Part shown: positions 7,088 through 14,451 of the stretch, one piece after another | Layout of the letters: the number at the start of each line of letters is the position of its first letter | How positions within the stretch are numbered: the first letter of the stretch is position 1 | Assembly (NCBI GenBank): GCA_020024215.1 | Contig: JAHHUC010000023.1 | Location: 1 to 27,804 of the forward strand | DNA length: 27,804 nucleotides | Source of the DNA: Oscillospiraceae bacterium | Lineage (GTDB): Bacteria > Bacillota > Clostridia > Oscillospirales > Ruminococcaceae | Reading direction: 5' to 3' | Position numbers and translations under genes: made by a program | Notes under the pieces: generated by a model | Told to the model about the DNA's origin: nothing | Database searches by the model: none | What the model saw: the letters and a program-made list of their open reading frames with translations, nothing else

Positions 7088-8203
7088 TTAATAGAACATG
7101 AAAAGCTGGCATTTTAGCATACCATTATAAAGCTTTCTTCTTCGGCTTGCCTCTCTTCCGAAAATATTTTCAAAATTTTCATGAGGGCTTATGATGCAAT
7201 AGCTTCTTCCGTGTCCCGGCTCAAAAACCTCACCCATGATTTTATAGAGCTTTTCGGCATTTTTAATATCCAGCATCCTCTCGCCGTAGGGAGGATTGCA
7301 GACGAGCACAAAATCCCCGTCCGGAACCTTAAAATCCCTGATATCTGCCAAGGAGCACTTTATCTTTTTGGATACAGAAGCCTTTTTGCAGTTTTGCTCT
7401 GTGAGAAGGACACATTCTTGATCTATATCGCTTCCATATGCCATAAATTGGCTGTCCCTCACTATTGAATCAAAGCCTCTTTCCCTTTCCTCTCTCCAGA
7501 CATTCTCCGGTATGCTGCTCCATCTTTCGGCAGCAAACCTGCGCCTTAAACCCGGCGGAATTTTAAGGGCTTTCATGGCGGATTCGATAAGTATGGTGCC
7601 TGAACCGCAAAACGGATCATAAACCTTTGTTCCGGGCTTGATGTGAGCAATGTCGGCAATTCCGGCAGCCAGGGTTTCCTTTATGGGCGCAAGGTTGGAA
7701 TGAGCCCTGTAACCTCTTTTATGAAGAGGCAGACCGGAGGTATCCAGCATAATGGACACCATATCCTTGTGGATTGAAAACCTCACCTGTACAAGCTCGC
7801 CTGTCTCAGGAAGCATCTGCAAACCATAGTGCTGACCCAAACGCTTTGCCATAGCTTTTTTTATTATTTTCTGGCAGTCCGGTATGCTTTTTAGCTTTGA
7901 TGAAATCGACCAGCCCTTGACAGGGAAGGCGTCATATTTCCCTATATATTCCTCAAGGGGAATTTCCGATACGCCGTCAAAAAGCTCGGTAAAGCTTTCA
8001 GCCTTGAACATTCCCATTACAATAAGCACCCGCTCGGCGGTCCTCAGCATTATGTTTGCCCTTGCAACCATATGAGAATCGCCTCTGAAAATCACCTTTC
8101 CGTCAGTGACCTGAATATCCTGTCCGCCCATTCTTTTAACCTCACCGGAAAGCACGCTTTCCAATCCGAAAAGACAGGGGCAGGCTATGGTATAAGAAGA
8201 CAT
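7088..8203 (-). CDS. THUMP-domain class I SAM-dependent RNA methyltransferase (YpsC/RlmL-like)
   Basis: A 371-residue protein. Residues about 1-160 form the ferredoxin-like and THUMP RNA-binding part. The methyltransferase domain follows, with the SAM motif VYDPFCGSGTILIE and the catalytic NPPYGERM, the N-P-P-Y motif of enzymes that methylate exocyclic amines. Its closest known relatives are Bacillus YpsC and the N-terminal half of E. coli RlmL, which makes m2G in 23S rRNA, so an N2-guanine methyltransferase acting on rRNA is likely. The ATG follows AAAGGAG by five to six bases. It lies downstream of hpf but is separated from it by a terminator. The exact target base is not deducible. Confidence 0.88.
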   Translation of the reverse strand: MSSYTIACPCLFGLESVLSGEVKRMGGQDIQVTDGKVIFRGDSHMVARANIMLRTAERVLIVMGMFKAESFTELFDGVSEIPLEEYIGKYDAFPVKGWSISSKLKSIPDCQKIIKKAMAKRLGQHYGLQMLPETGELVQVRFSIHKDMVSIMLDTSGLPLHKRGYRAHSNLAPIKETLAAGIADIAHIKPGTKVYDPFCGSGTILIESAMKALKIPPGLRRRFAAERWSSIPENVWREERERGFDSIVRDSQFMAYGSDIDQECVLLTEQNCKKASVSKKIKCSLADIRDFKVPDGDFVLVCNPPYGERMLDIKNAEKLYKIMGEVFEPGHGRSYCIISPHENFENIFGREASRRRKLYNGMLKCQLFMFY

Positions 8204-8227
8204 TTTTACTCCTTTCTCTTGTGCAGG

Positions 8228-8251
8228 AAAAAGGGAGCGTTTGCCGCTCCC
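8228..8251 (-). terminator. Terminator of hpf
   Basis: On the minus strand GGGAGCG pairs with CGCTCCC (8233-8239 with 8245-8251), loop of five, followed by TTTTT (8228-8232). It lies 22 bases past the hpf stop and ahead of the methyltransferase start at 8203, so some read-through may feed the latter. Confidence 0.85.
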
Positions 8252-8272
8252 CTAATTTTCAAAAATAAAAAT

Positions 8273-8794
8273 TTACTTTACAGGTTCGAGCAGACCGTAA
8301 TCCCCATTGTTGCGGTGATACACCACATTGATTTCTCCGGTCTCAGAACTTTCAAACATAAAGAATTGATGTCCCAGCATATTCATCTGGAGGACAGCCT
8401 CCTCCACAGACATGGGAGAAACAGGAAATTTTTTATGCTTAACTATGTTATAGGCTTCCTCGCTGTTGTCTGAATCACAGGCCTCAAGACCGTCAAAAGC
8501 ACTGGACTTCATCTTATCTTCAAGCTTGGATTTGTTTTTGACAATCTGCTTAAAGAGAAGGTCTACCACACAATCCAAAGACTCACTTCTGTCCTCGGTT
8601 GTCTTTTCGGCTCTGAAAATAAGAGATTTGGACCTGATTGTAACCTCCACAGTTTCCCTGTTCTTTTCATTTGTAACAGTTACAGAGGCCTTGGCATCAT
8701 CAAAAAATCTGTCAAATTTACTGAGCTTTTTCTCAACCTTTTCCTTGAAGGAATCCTTAACAGTAGTTTTTCTGGCAGTGATAGTAATATTCAT
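8273..8794 (-). CDS. hpf: Long-form ribosome hibernation promoting factor
   Basis: A 173-residue protein that would dimerise 70S ribosomes into inactive 100S particles in stationary phase or stress. The N-terminal HPF/RaiA domain spans about 1-100: it opens with MNITITARKTTVKDSFKEKV and includes the conserved LSKFDRFF. A linker rich in charged residues leads to the C-terminal dimerisation domain (about 115-173), with the family pattern KKFPVSPMSVEEAVLQM, LGHQFFMF and VVYHRNNGDYGLLEP. Two-domain length marks the long form of Gram-positives. The ATG has an AAGGGG site upstream and a good promoter at 8840-8868. It is a monocistronic unit ended by its own terminator. Confidence 0.95.
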   Translation of the reverse strand: MNITITARKTTVKDSFKEKVEKKLSKFDRFFDDAKASVTVTNEKNRETVEVTIRSKSLIFRAEKTTEDRSESLDCVVDLLFKQIVKNKSKLEDKMKSSAFDGLEACDSDNSEEAYNIVKHKKFPVSPMSVEEAVLQMNMLGHQFFMFESSETGEINVVYHRNNGDYGLLEPVK

Positions 8795-8839
8795 AAAGAA
8801 TCCCCTTTCGCAGGCAATATATTTTTTAAGCCTGTACTA

Positions 8840-8868
8840 ATTATAGCACAACATATTGCAAATAACAA
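8840..8868 (-). promoter_or_regulatory. Promoter for hpf (extended -10)
   Basis: On the minus strand TATAAT (8840-8845) is preceded by TG one base upstream (extended -10) and, at 17 bases, by TTGTTA (8863-8868). The start of transcription would fall near 8833, giving a leader of about 40 bases, too short for a large RNA element. Confidence 0.65.
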
Positions 8869-8966
8869 CAAAAATTACACATTATTTTGGCATAAAGCAA
8901 ATTAAATTTGTGTATTATTTTAAAATGCTGTCATTTGTGTGGAAAATATTTGTTGTTATAGCATTT

Positions 8967-9013
8967 AAAAAAATAAAATGCCTTGCAGATGCAAGCAAGC
9001 TGCAAGACATTTT
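8967..9013 (-). terminator. Terminator of the sigma/anti-sigma operon
   Basis: On the minus strand a 14-bp stem with one mismatch (arms 9000-9013 and 8975-8988) and an eleven-base loop, followed by a T-rich tail ending in seven T residues (8967-8973). It lies about 65 bases past the anti-sigma stop codon. Confidence 0.85.
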
Positions 9014-9077
9014 AAGAAGAAGAATTTAACCGGTCATCAAATTAAAATTTGCCGAGGGGCTTTTTGCTTTAAAAGAT

Positions 9078-10889
9078 TTAATCATCGTCATCCACATCAT
9101 TGTCGTCATCATTGTCATCATCATCGTCGTTGTAATCATCGTCGTAATCATGATCATAGTCATAATCATAATCGTAGTCATAGTCGAAATGATGATTTTT
9201 CACATATTGCTCGACCTTATTTTCCAAAATATTTCCTGTTGAAGCATCAATTTTTAGGCTGTATTCCTTTCCGTCAATAATCGCCTCTGTCTTATAGCAT
9301 GCCCTGCCATCCTCCACATCCTTGCTTATCCTTATCTTTTTGGCGTCGGAATCTATAAGTCCTATGGTCTTGACAGCAATCTTTCTTGCCTCATCCATAG
9401 AAATTTTAAAATCGAGGGAAATATCGCTGCTGTTTATTTTATCCTTTATTTTCTTATCAAGTATTTTTCCTGTATCTGCATCAACAGTGAATGAAAATTC
9501 CTTGTTTCCCAGCTTAAAGTCGGCCTCATAAACCAGTCTGCCGTCCTCCTTGTCAATTTCAATGTCAATATATCCGGCATCATTTCTGGAGATTCCAAGG
9601 CTTTCAAGTATGGAGGAAATGGCATCCTCAACCTCCACCTTTCCGACAAAGGGCTTTCCGCTGTCTATAAATTCCAGCTTATTTTCCTTTGCTTCCCTCT
9701 TTAAAACCTCTCCTGTATAGCCGTCAATTGTCATGGAATATTTATAATCGCCGTAAACAAACTTTACCTCATAAACATATCTTCCGTCATCTACATCTGC
9801 TTCAACAGACACATATCCTGCCTTATCGGGCGAAACCTTAAATTCCTTGAGCACCTTGAGCTTTGCTTCCTCAGCTGTGAGAATTTTCTTATTTGGCACG
9901 TCAAATGCCGTGCTTTCCGTTATTTCAACCTCCTGGCTCATAACTCTTTTGTCAACAGCATTTATATCCACATCATATTTTCTTCCTTCAAGATAGACCT
10001 CTACCTCATATACAAGCTCATTGTTTTCGCTGTCAAGGGATACATTCATCCTTATGACATCATCCGGCGAGACCCCGATATTTTTCAAAGCTATCCTTTT
10101 TGCCTCATCCGGATCAATATACCTCTTGTAGCTGGGTTCTCCCTTTGAAACAACATTTTCAACCTCAAGCTTTTTAGAATCCATCAAAAGATTCAATTCG
10201 TTTATTGTAAGTCCTGCCAAATCCTTTTCCAAAAGCTGGGGGTCCTTTTCTCTTATAGCCAATATAAGCTCTGCCTTGCCCTTTGATATACCGTAGTTTT
10301 CACAAAGCACATCTGCCTCCGGCTTTTTGATGTTTACGCTCTGGCTCAAAACAGCCCCGTTTACATTGGCTATTCCCAAAACATCATTTATCTGCTTGGT
10401 TATTTTTTGCTGAAGCTCCTCATTCTTGGCCTCATTTTTGTTTTCGACAGACACCAGAATTGAGTTGTTCAAATCGGAAATGTAGCCGTTTTTAAGCATT
10501 GAGCCGATGATTGCATTCACGCCCACCTCAAGATCGGTATTTTTAAGGTTCATGCCCTCCAATATAAGCTTTGCGTCATTGTTAAGCGCCCTTGCGGATT
10601 TTATTCTGTCATTGCCGCTGATTACCAGCTCTATGCTGGGATTTACATCCAGAAACACTGTGGAATTCATTTTTATGGATGAAGAAAAGCCAAAAATTCC
10701 AAACATAATCAAAACCGCAGCTGCCGCTGCACCGAATTTAAACAATCCGGCTCTGTTTTTACGTTCTTCCATGCAGATCACTTTTCCCTTCTCATTGTCG
10801 CACTGTGAGAGAATGTTGCTTATAATATCAGGAACAGCATTGTCAACTGCTTTTGCTATTTTTTCTTCCAAACTTCTATCTGCCATCAT
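9078..10889 (-). CDS. RsgI-like anti-sigma factor with four PepSY repeats and Asp-rich tail
   Basis: A 603-residue single-pass membrane protein. Residues 1-45 are the cytoplasmic sigma-binding part; a membrane helix lies at about 50-68. The RsgI-type extracytoplasmic domain follows, with FLDVNPSIEL; Asn83-Pro84 matches the Asn-Pro bond that self-cleaves in clostridial RsgI during signalling. Four PepSY-like repeats span about 258-317, 336-397, 418-477 and 496-556, each with an acidic D/E-DGR-x-x-Y-E core and ending D-x-x-TG-x-x-L. The last 36 residues are almost all Asp, with Tyr, Asn and His. The ATG at 10889 lies one base past the sigma factor stop, five bases after GGAG; the next ATG at 10886 is equally possible. 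A GTG at 10904 lies upstream of that site. The signal sensed is unknown; cell-surface cations or polymers are plausible. Confidence 0.85.
   Translation of the reverse strand: MMADRSLEEKIAKAVDNAVPDIISNILSQCDNEKGKVICMEERKNRAGLFKFGAAAAAVLIMFGIFGFSSSIKMNSTVFLDVNPSIELVISGNDRIKSARALNNDAKLILEGMNLKNTDLEVGVNAIIGSMLKNGYISDLNNSILVSVENKNEAKNEELQQKITKQINDVLGIANVNGAVLSQSVNIKKPEADVLCENYGISKGKAELILAIREKDPQLLEKDLAGLTINELNLLMDSKKLEVENVVSKGEPSYKRYIDPDEAKRIALKNIGVSPDDVIRMNVSLDSENNELVYEVEVYLEGRKYDVDINAVDKRVMSQEVEITESTAFDVPNKKILTAEEAKLKVLKEFKVSPDKAGYVSVEADVDDGRYVYEVKFVYGDYKYSMTIDGYTGEVLKREAKENKLEFIDSGKPFVGKVEVEDAISSILESLGISRNDAGYIDIEIDKEDGRLVYEADFKLGNKEFSFTVDADTGKILDKKIKDKINSSDISLDFKISMDEARKIAVKTIGLIDSDAKKIRISKDVEDGRACYKTEAIIDGKEYSLKIDASTGNILENKVEQYVKNHHFDYDYDYDYDYDHDYDDDYNDDDDDNDDDNDVDDDD
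9081..9188 (-). repeat. GAY codon tract encoding the Asp-rich tail
   Basis: Thirty-six codons, mostly GAT/GAC alternating first with TAT (Asp-Tyr repeats) and then with AAT. The DNA is a degenerate trinucleotide and hexanucleotide repeat that could vary in length by slippage. The opposite strand reads as a His/Asn-rich frame that is only its shadow. Confidence 0.85.
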
Positions 10890-10890
10890 A

Positions 10891-11463
10891 TTATCTCCTC
10901 TCACAATTATTTCGTAATTTTTTTATGGCCCTGCTGTACCTTGAAAGACAGGTGGAAAGGTTTATGCCCAAAAGCCTTGCTATATCCTTGTGCTTCAATC
11001 CTCCGGAGGCTTTAAGCAGCACTATCTGCCTTTCCTCGTCATCCAAAACCGCCAGAAGCTCATTGAGGAAATATCTGTCCTCCTCATCCAAGGTATCCTC
11101 GGTGAAGGCTATATCCTCCCATTTTTCATCAGATTCCAAAGAGATTTTCTGTCTTTCCCTTATCTTCATGATGGAAAAATTTTTGGTTATGGTCAAAACC
11201 CAGGGCATAGGCCTTCCGTTGGGCTTGTAGAACTCTGCGGAATTATATATCTTTAAAAGTACATCCTGCAATACATCCTCTGCATCCTGTTTATTTTTTA
11301 AAATGGAAAGAGCAAAACCATAAATAGCTCCCTTGCAAAGCCGGTAAAATTCAGAGAGGCTTTCTTTGCTGCCGGTTTGCATTCCCAAAATGCAGTTTTC
11401 AATCATTGCATCTTTGTTATAAGAACTGTTTCCTATTGCTGACGTCAGGCAAAAAGCAAACAT
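10891..11463 (-). CDS. ECF-type RNA polymerase sigma factor
   Basis: A 190-residue sigma factor with region 2 (about 25-95: FYRLCKGAIYGFALSILK, then the core-binding AEDVLQDVLLKIY, then WVLTITKNFSIMKIRER) and region 4 (about 130-185: LNELLAVLDDEERQIVLLK, helix-turn-helix HKDIARLLGINLSTCLSRYSRA). There is no region 3, as usual for ECF factors. The ATG at 11463 follows GGGAGG by six bases; the longer frame from 11493 includes the ribosome binding site. It is co-transcribed with its anti-sigma factor, whose start lies one base past the stop. Clostridium thermocellum has a precedent for an ECF-like factor paired with an RsgI-like regulator (the sigma-24C system). Confidence 0.93.
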   Translation of the reverse strand: MFAFCLTSAIGNSSYNKDAMIENCILGMQTGSKESLSEFYRLCKGAIYGFALSILKNKQDAEDVLQDVLLKIYNSAEFYKPNGRPMPWVLTITKNFSIMKIRERQKISLESDEKWEDIAFTEDTLDEEDRYFLNELLAVLDDEERQIVLLKASGGLKHKDIARLLGINLSTCLSRYSRAIKKLRNNCERR

Positions 11464-11502
11464 GTTTTTCCTCCCTTCACTTAATACACGCACAAAGGCA
11501 GT

Positions 11503-11532
11503 ATTTTATTGCACAAAATATAAAAATTTCAA
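11503..11532 (-). promoter_or_regulatory. Possible promoter of the sigma operon
   Basis: On the minus strand TTGAAA (11527-11532), an 18-base spacer and TAAAAT (11503-11508), about 40 bases before the ATG. It looks like a vegetative promoter; I saw no clear ECF-type box. The surrounding AT-rich DNA lowers confidence. Confidence 0.4.
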
Positions 11533-11585
11533 AAAAATTTTTTTAAAGAATTTTAAGACAATGAATTTTATGTGATAACAGCACG

Positions 11586-11631
11586 AAAAATTCAAAAGGG
11601 CGCTCACTTTATTTGTGATACGCCCTTTTTT
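11586..11631 (-). terminator. Terminator of the mltG-U32-tautomerase operon
   Basis: On the minus strand AAAAGGGCG pairs with CGCCCTTTT (11594-11602 with 11621-11629) with an inner TCAC/GTGA pairing, followed by a T-rich tail. It begins within a few bases of the tautomerase stop. Confidence 0.88.
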
Positions 11632-11633
11632 GA

Positions 11634-11825
11634 TCATTTATTTTCATCACAGACCAAAATTCCAGCCTTGGAATAGCTATCCTTTGGCATATCGTCAAAA
11701 TAGATGGTGACAGCAGTTTTCGGAACATCGCATATCCTTGTGATGGATTCGGTTATCTCCCTTGCCATCTCCCTTTTCTGCTGAACTGTTCTTCCCTCTA
11801 CCAGCTGAATTGTTACCCTTGGCAT
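11634..11825 (-). CDS. 4-oxalocrotonate tautomerase family protein
   Basis: A 63-residue protein of normal family length. After removal of Met the N-terminal residue is Pro (MPRVTIQLVEGRT), the catalytic base of 4-OT tautomerases. Further family marks are the basic helix QKREMAREITESI and the strand VTIYFDDMPKDSYSKAG. Such proteins form hexamers and shift enol-keto double bonds in small acids; many in Firmicutes have no known substrate. AAGGAGG lies about eight bases before the ATG. It sits 13 bases past the U32 gene and ends the operon. The link to mltG and U32 is positional only. Confidence 0.92.
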   Translation of the reverse strand: MPRVTIQLVEGRTVQQKREMAREITESITRICDVPKTAVTIYFDDMPKDSYSKAGILVCDENK

Positions 11826-11838
11826 AATAAAATCCTCC

Positions 11839-13044
11839 TTATTTTACCTTTCTTCTTAAAATTGAACCCTCATGGGCAGCTCCTGAAAACAAGAAGGAGG
11901 CCTCCATGTGAGGGCAGTTTGCAAATAAAATAGGGTTGTTATCCTTATCTCTTAAATCAGAGACTGTTATTCTTACAGGCTTTTCCTTAGGGGACATAAG
12001 CTCCAGCACATCACCTTCGCAGAACTTGTTCTTTTCAATGAGATAAAGCCTGCCGTTTTCTGTTCCTTTTACAATTCCGGAGACTTCCCACTCCTGAATA
12101 TAGCCGCCCTCGCAATAGGACTGCATAACCTTTTCACGTCCGAAATAAAAGCCTGTGTTGTACTCCCGGTGAGAAATTTTGTTAAGCTCCTCCCTTGCCC
12201 ACTGCGGAAAGGCTCTGCCCTCTGTAAGTGCATCCATAGCTGCGCGATAGGCATTTGTCACAACTGCTGTATAATATGAGGATTTTGCCCTTCCTTCTAT
12301 CTTAAAGGAAATAACACCTGCATCCCTTAACTTTCCAAGGTGCTCTATCATGCAGAGATCTCTTGCAGACATGATGGTTGTTCCGTTTTCATCCTCAAAA
12401 ACAGGCAGAAACACACCGGGGCGCTTTTCCTCCATAAGGTGATAATTCCATCTGCAAGGCTGTGTGCAGGCTCCTCTGTTGGCATCTCTTCCGGTCATAT
12501 AATCAGATATGAGACATCTTCCTGAAACCGACATACACATAGCCCCATGCACAAAGGCTTCTATCTCCAGCTCATCCGGCACATTTTCCCTTATGTCCTT
12601 TATTTCATCCAGATTAAGCTCCCTTGCCAAAACCACCCTCTTGCAGCCCATCTTGTAAAGCGTGTTGGCTGTAAGATGATTTACAATTCCCGTCTGTGTA
12701 GAGGCGTGTATTTCCATTTGGGGGACTGTATTTTTTGCAAGCTCTATAATTCCCACATCAGCTATAATAAAAGCATCCACACCTGCAAGGTGAGCATTTT
12801 TCAAAAACTCGGTGAGAAGCATAGCCTCACGAGGTCTTGGCAGTGTGTTCACAGTGAGATATACCTTCACATTGTTTGAATGTGCAAATGTGCAGGCATC
12901 CCTTAGCTCCTCAAATGTAAAGTTTGAGGAGGCAGTTCTCATTCCAAATTCCTTTGATGCCAGATAAACCGCATCTGCACCATATCCCACAGCCATCTGA
13001 AGCCGTTCCTTGTCCCCTGCCGGGCACAGTAATTCCAAAGCCAT
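11839..13044 (-). CDS. trhP: U32 family protein, TrhP-like (tRNA 5-hydroxyuridine synthesis)
   Basis: A 401-residue protein labelled U32 peptidase in most databases. The N-terminal barrel opens LELLCPAGDKERLQMAV-GYGADAVYL, followed by SSNFTFEEL. The signature EAFVHGAMCMSVSGRC is followed by Cys193 and Cys197; Cys170, Cys177, Cys193 and Cys197 are the likely Fe-S ligands. Relatives TrhP (YegQ in E. coli, YrrN/YrrO in Bacillus) are needed for hydroxylation of U34 in tRNA using prephenate. In Bacillus the order is mltG(yrrL)-yrrM-yrrN-yrrO, so the mltG neighbour here supports the call, although only one U32 gene and no yrrM are present. No dedicated ribosome binding site stands out beyond a GAG nine bases before the ATG. 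Confidence 0.85.
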   Translation of the reverse strand: MALELLCPAGDKERLQMAVGYGADAVYLASKEFGMRTASSNFTFEELRDACTFAHSNNVKVYLTVNTLPRPREAMLLTEFLKNAHLAGVDAFIIADVGIIELAKNTVPQMEIHASTQTGIVNHLTANTLYKMGCKRVVLARELNLDEIKDIRENVPDELEIEAFVHGAMCMSVSGRCLISDYMTGRDANRGACTQPCRWNYHLMEEKRPGVFLPVFEDENGTTIMSARDLCMIEHLGKLRDAGVISFKIEGRAKSSYYTAVVTNAYRAAMDALTEGRAFPQWAREELNKISHREYNTGFYFGREKVMQSYCEGGYIQEWEVSGIVKGTENGRLYLIEKNKFCEGDVLELMSPKEKPVRITVSDLRDKDNNPILFANCPHMEASFLFSGAAHEGSILRRKVK

Positions 13045-13053
13045 TTTTCTCTC

Positions 13054-14148
13054 CTATTTTGATTTTTTTACGCTTGAGGCAATTCTAACATTCTTGTTGT
13101 GCTCTTCAAATGTTTTGCTGTAATAATACTTTCCGTTTGCATCTGTGACAAAGTAATAATAATCCGTTTCCTCCGGCGAAATTGCCGCCTTTATAGCCTC
13201 TATTCCCGGTGAGCATATAGGCCCCTTGGGAAGCCCCTCGCAGACATATGTGTTGTAGGCATCATACATCTCCTGATTTTTCATGGTGTGGAAGGGCTTG
13301 ATGTCATCCTCAACATAATCTATGGTGACATCCGACTGGAGCATGGGAAGGTTGGCAGAGGGGTTATCCAGTCTGTTGTGAAACACGGATGAAACCTTGT
13401 ACATCTCATCCTTCAAGGATGCCTCCTTCTGAATTACAGATGCCAGAGTAACTGCCTGATCCAATGTCATTCCAAAATTTCTTATATCGTCATAAAGCGG
13501 ACGAAAAACCTTTTCATTGAAATTTTTTACAAATTTTTTAGCCACAGAATAGGGATTTTCATTTATAAAAAACTCATAGGTATCCGGAAAAAGATAGCCC
13601 TCAAGATTTCTGAAGCGCAGTTTGTCATCAGGTATCATGTTTTCAAATTCATAGCCGAAATTTTCGGTGTCTATTATATTTAAAAATTCATCCTTTTTGC
13701 ACACGCCCTCTTTTTCCAGACGATTGGCAATATCCAAAGCAGACATGCCCTCATAGAAGGTTAGCTTGACAACCTCTTTTTCGTTGTTTCCCTTCTGCAT
13801 AGCTGAAATAATTGTATCATAGCCCATGTTGGAATTTAAAACATAGTCCCCTGCCTGTATAATTCCGTTTCTGTTGCGGAATTTGGAATAAAGTATAAAT
13901 GTGCCGGGCTGCTCTATCACACCCTCAGACTTCAAAAGAGACGCTATTTCCTTTATATTCATGCCTCTGTCAACAGTTATCTCCTTAATGCTGTCCGGCT
14001 TTCCGAAGCCTAAAATATCATTTACGGCATTGATTGCAAAAAAAGAAATCAAAAGCGCACACACTGTGCATATAAGGACCCACAGCATTACAAACATCCA
14101 TTTGTTCTTTCTTCTGCCTCTTGTTCTCGCTCCCTTTTTATTTTCCAT
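13054..14148 (-). CDS. mltG: Endolytic murein transglycosylase MltG
   Basis: A 364-residue inner-membrane protein that cleaves nascent glycan strands and ends their elongation. A basic N-terminus (ARTRGRRKNK) precedes one membrane helix at about 17-39. The LysM-like part follows (VDRGMNIKEIASLLKSEGVI), then the YceG catalytic domain with NLEGYLFPDTYEF, the catalytic Glu242 in SVIQKEAS, and the LPMLQSDVTI and GLPKGPICSPGIEAIKAA motifs. All key motifs are intact. The ATG is preceded by GGAAG. It heads the operon with the U32 gene (9 bases on) and the tautomerase gene. A weak -10 (TATACT) lies on the minus strand near 14193-14198, overlapping the plus-strand promoter candidate for the Cys-rich peptide. 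Confidence 0.93.
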   Translation of the reverse strand: MENKKGARTRGRRKNKWMFVMLWVLICTVCALLISFFAINAVNDILGFGKPDSIKEITVDRGMNIKEIASLLKSEGVIEQPGTFILYSKFRNRNGIIQAGDYVLNSNMGYDTIISAMQKGNNEKEVVKLTFYEGMSALDIANRLEKEGVCKKDEFLNIIDTENFGYEFENMIPDDKLRFRNLEGYLFPDTYEFFINENPYSVAKKFVKNFNEKVFRPLYDDIRNFGMTLDQAVTLASVIQKEASLKDEMYKVSSVFHNRLDNPSANLPMLQSDVTIDYVEDDIKPFHTMKNQEMYDAYNTYVCEGLPKGPICSPGIEAIKAAISPEETDYYYFVTDANGKYYYSKTFEEHNKNVRIASSVKKSK

Positions 14149-14172
14149 ATTTTTTTCTTCCTTTCAGGGTAA

Positions 14173-14199
14173 CCTCTTTTTTACTTAAAGCATAGTATA
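14173..14199 (+). promoter_or_regulatory. Possible SigK-type promoter for the Cys-rich peptide
   Basis: AC (14172-14173) is followed after 17 bases by CATAGTATA (14191-14199), matching the AC-N16/17-CATAnnnTA pattern of the mother-cell sigma K. The motif is short and could arise by chance in AT-rich DNA; the same bases also hold a -10-like TATACT on the other strand. Confidence 0.3.
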
Positions 14200-14227
14200 T
14201 ATCAAATAAAATCAAGAGGTGAATTTC

Positions 14228-14398
14228 ATGTATTGTAATAACAACTGTATATGGGTAGTCCTTATCATCATCATCCTTTGCTGCTGCGGAGGCTTTGGCT
14301 ATGGCGCAAACAACGGCTGCTGCTCATGCTGCTGCAACAATAACAACGGCTGCTGCAACAACGGATGCTGCAACAATAACGGCTGCGGATGCTGCTAA
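14228..14398 (+). CDS. Small Cys/Asn/Gly-rich peptide (56 residues)
   Basis: Begins MYCNNNCIWVVLIIIILCCC and continues with a GGFGYG linker and CC-spaced repeats (CCSCCC, GCCNNGCC, GCGCC). By my count 17 of 56 residues are Cys and 14 are Asn. A short hydrophobic segment (8-17) is followed by a Cys-rich tail. AGAGGTG lies six bases before the ATG, and a strong terminator follows the stop, so the gene is well framed despite its size. The layout (short hydrophobic run, Gly/Tyr, Cys end) recalls YjcZ-type sporulation peptides and Cys-rich spore coat proteins, but I recognise no exact family. It could bind metal, cross-link by disulfides, or sit in the spore coat. It is the only plus-strand protein gene between 5319 and the right end. 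Confidence 0.75.
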   Translation: MYCNNNCIWVVLIIIILCCCGGFGYGANNGCCSCCCNNNNGCCNNGCCNNNGCGCC

Positions 14399-14416
14399 AT
14401 ACCCATTGTACCTATC

Positions 14417-14451
14417 AAAAGTCCCACCTTAAAGTGGGGCTTTTATTTTTT
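14417..14451. terminator. Bidirectional Rho-independent terminator
   Basis: Arms AAAAGTCCCAC (14417-14427) and GTGGGGCTTTT (14434-14444), fully paired with one G-T, six-base loop, then TTTTT on the plus strand. It ends both the Cys-rich peptide gene and the converging GNAT gene. Confidence 0.9.

Noticed and set aside
6888..7112. 74-codon minus-strand open frame after the methyltransferase
   Set aside because: It overlaps the methyltransferase gene, has no ribosome binding site, and its codons run through the inverted repeats; treated as a structured spacer.
8795..9077. raiA-type structured RNA upstream of hpf
   Set aside because: A good promoter at 8840-8868 leaves a leader of only about 40 bases, and the rest of the spacer is accounted for by the sigma operon terminator.
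8978..9280. His/Asn-rich plus-strand open frame that looks like a metal-binding protein
   Set aside because: It is the exact antisense of the Asp-rich tail of the anti-sigma factor, and lacks a start signal.
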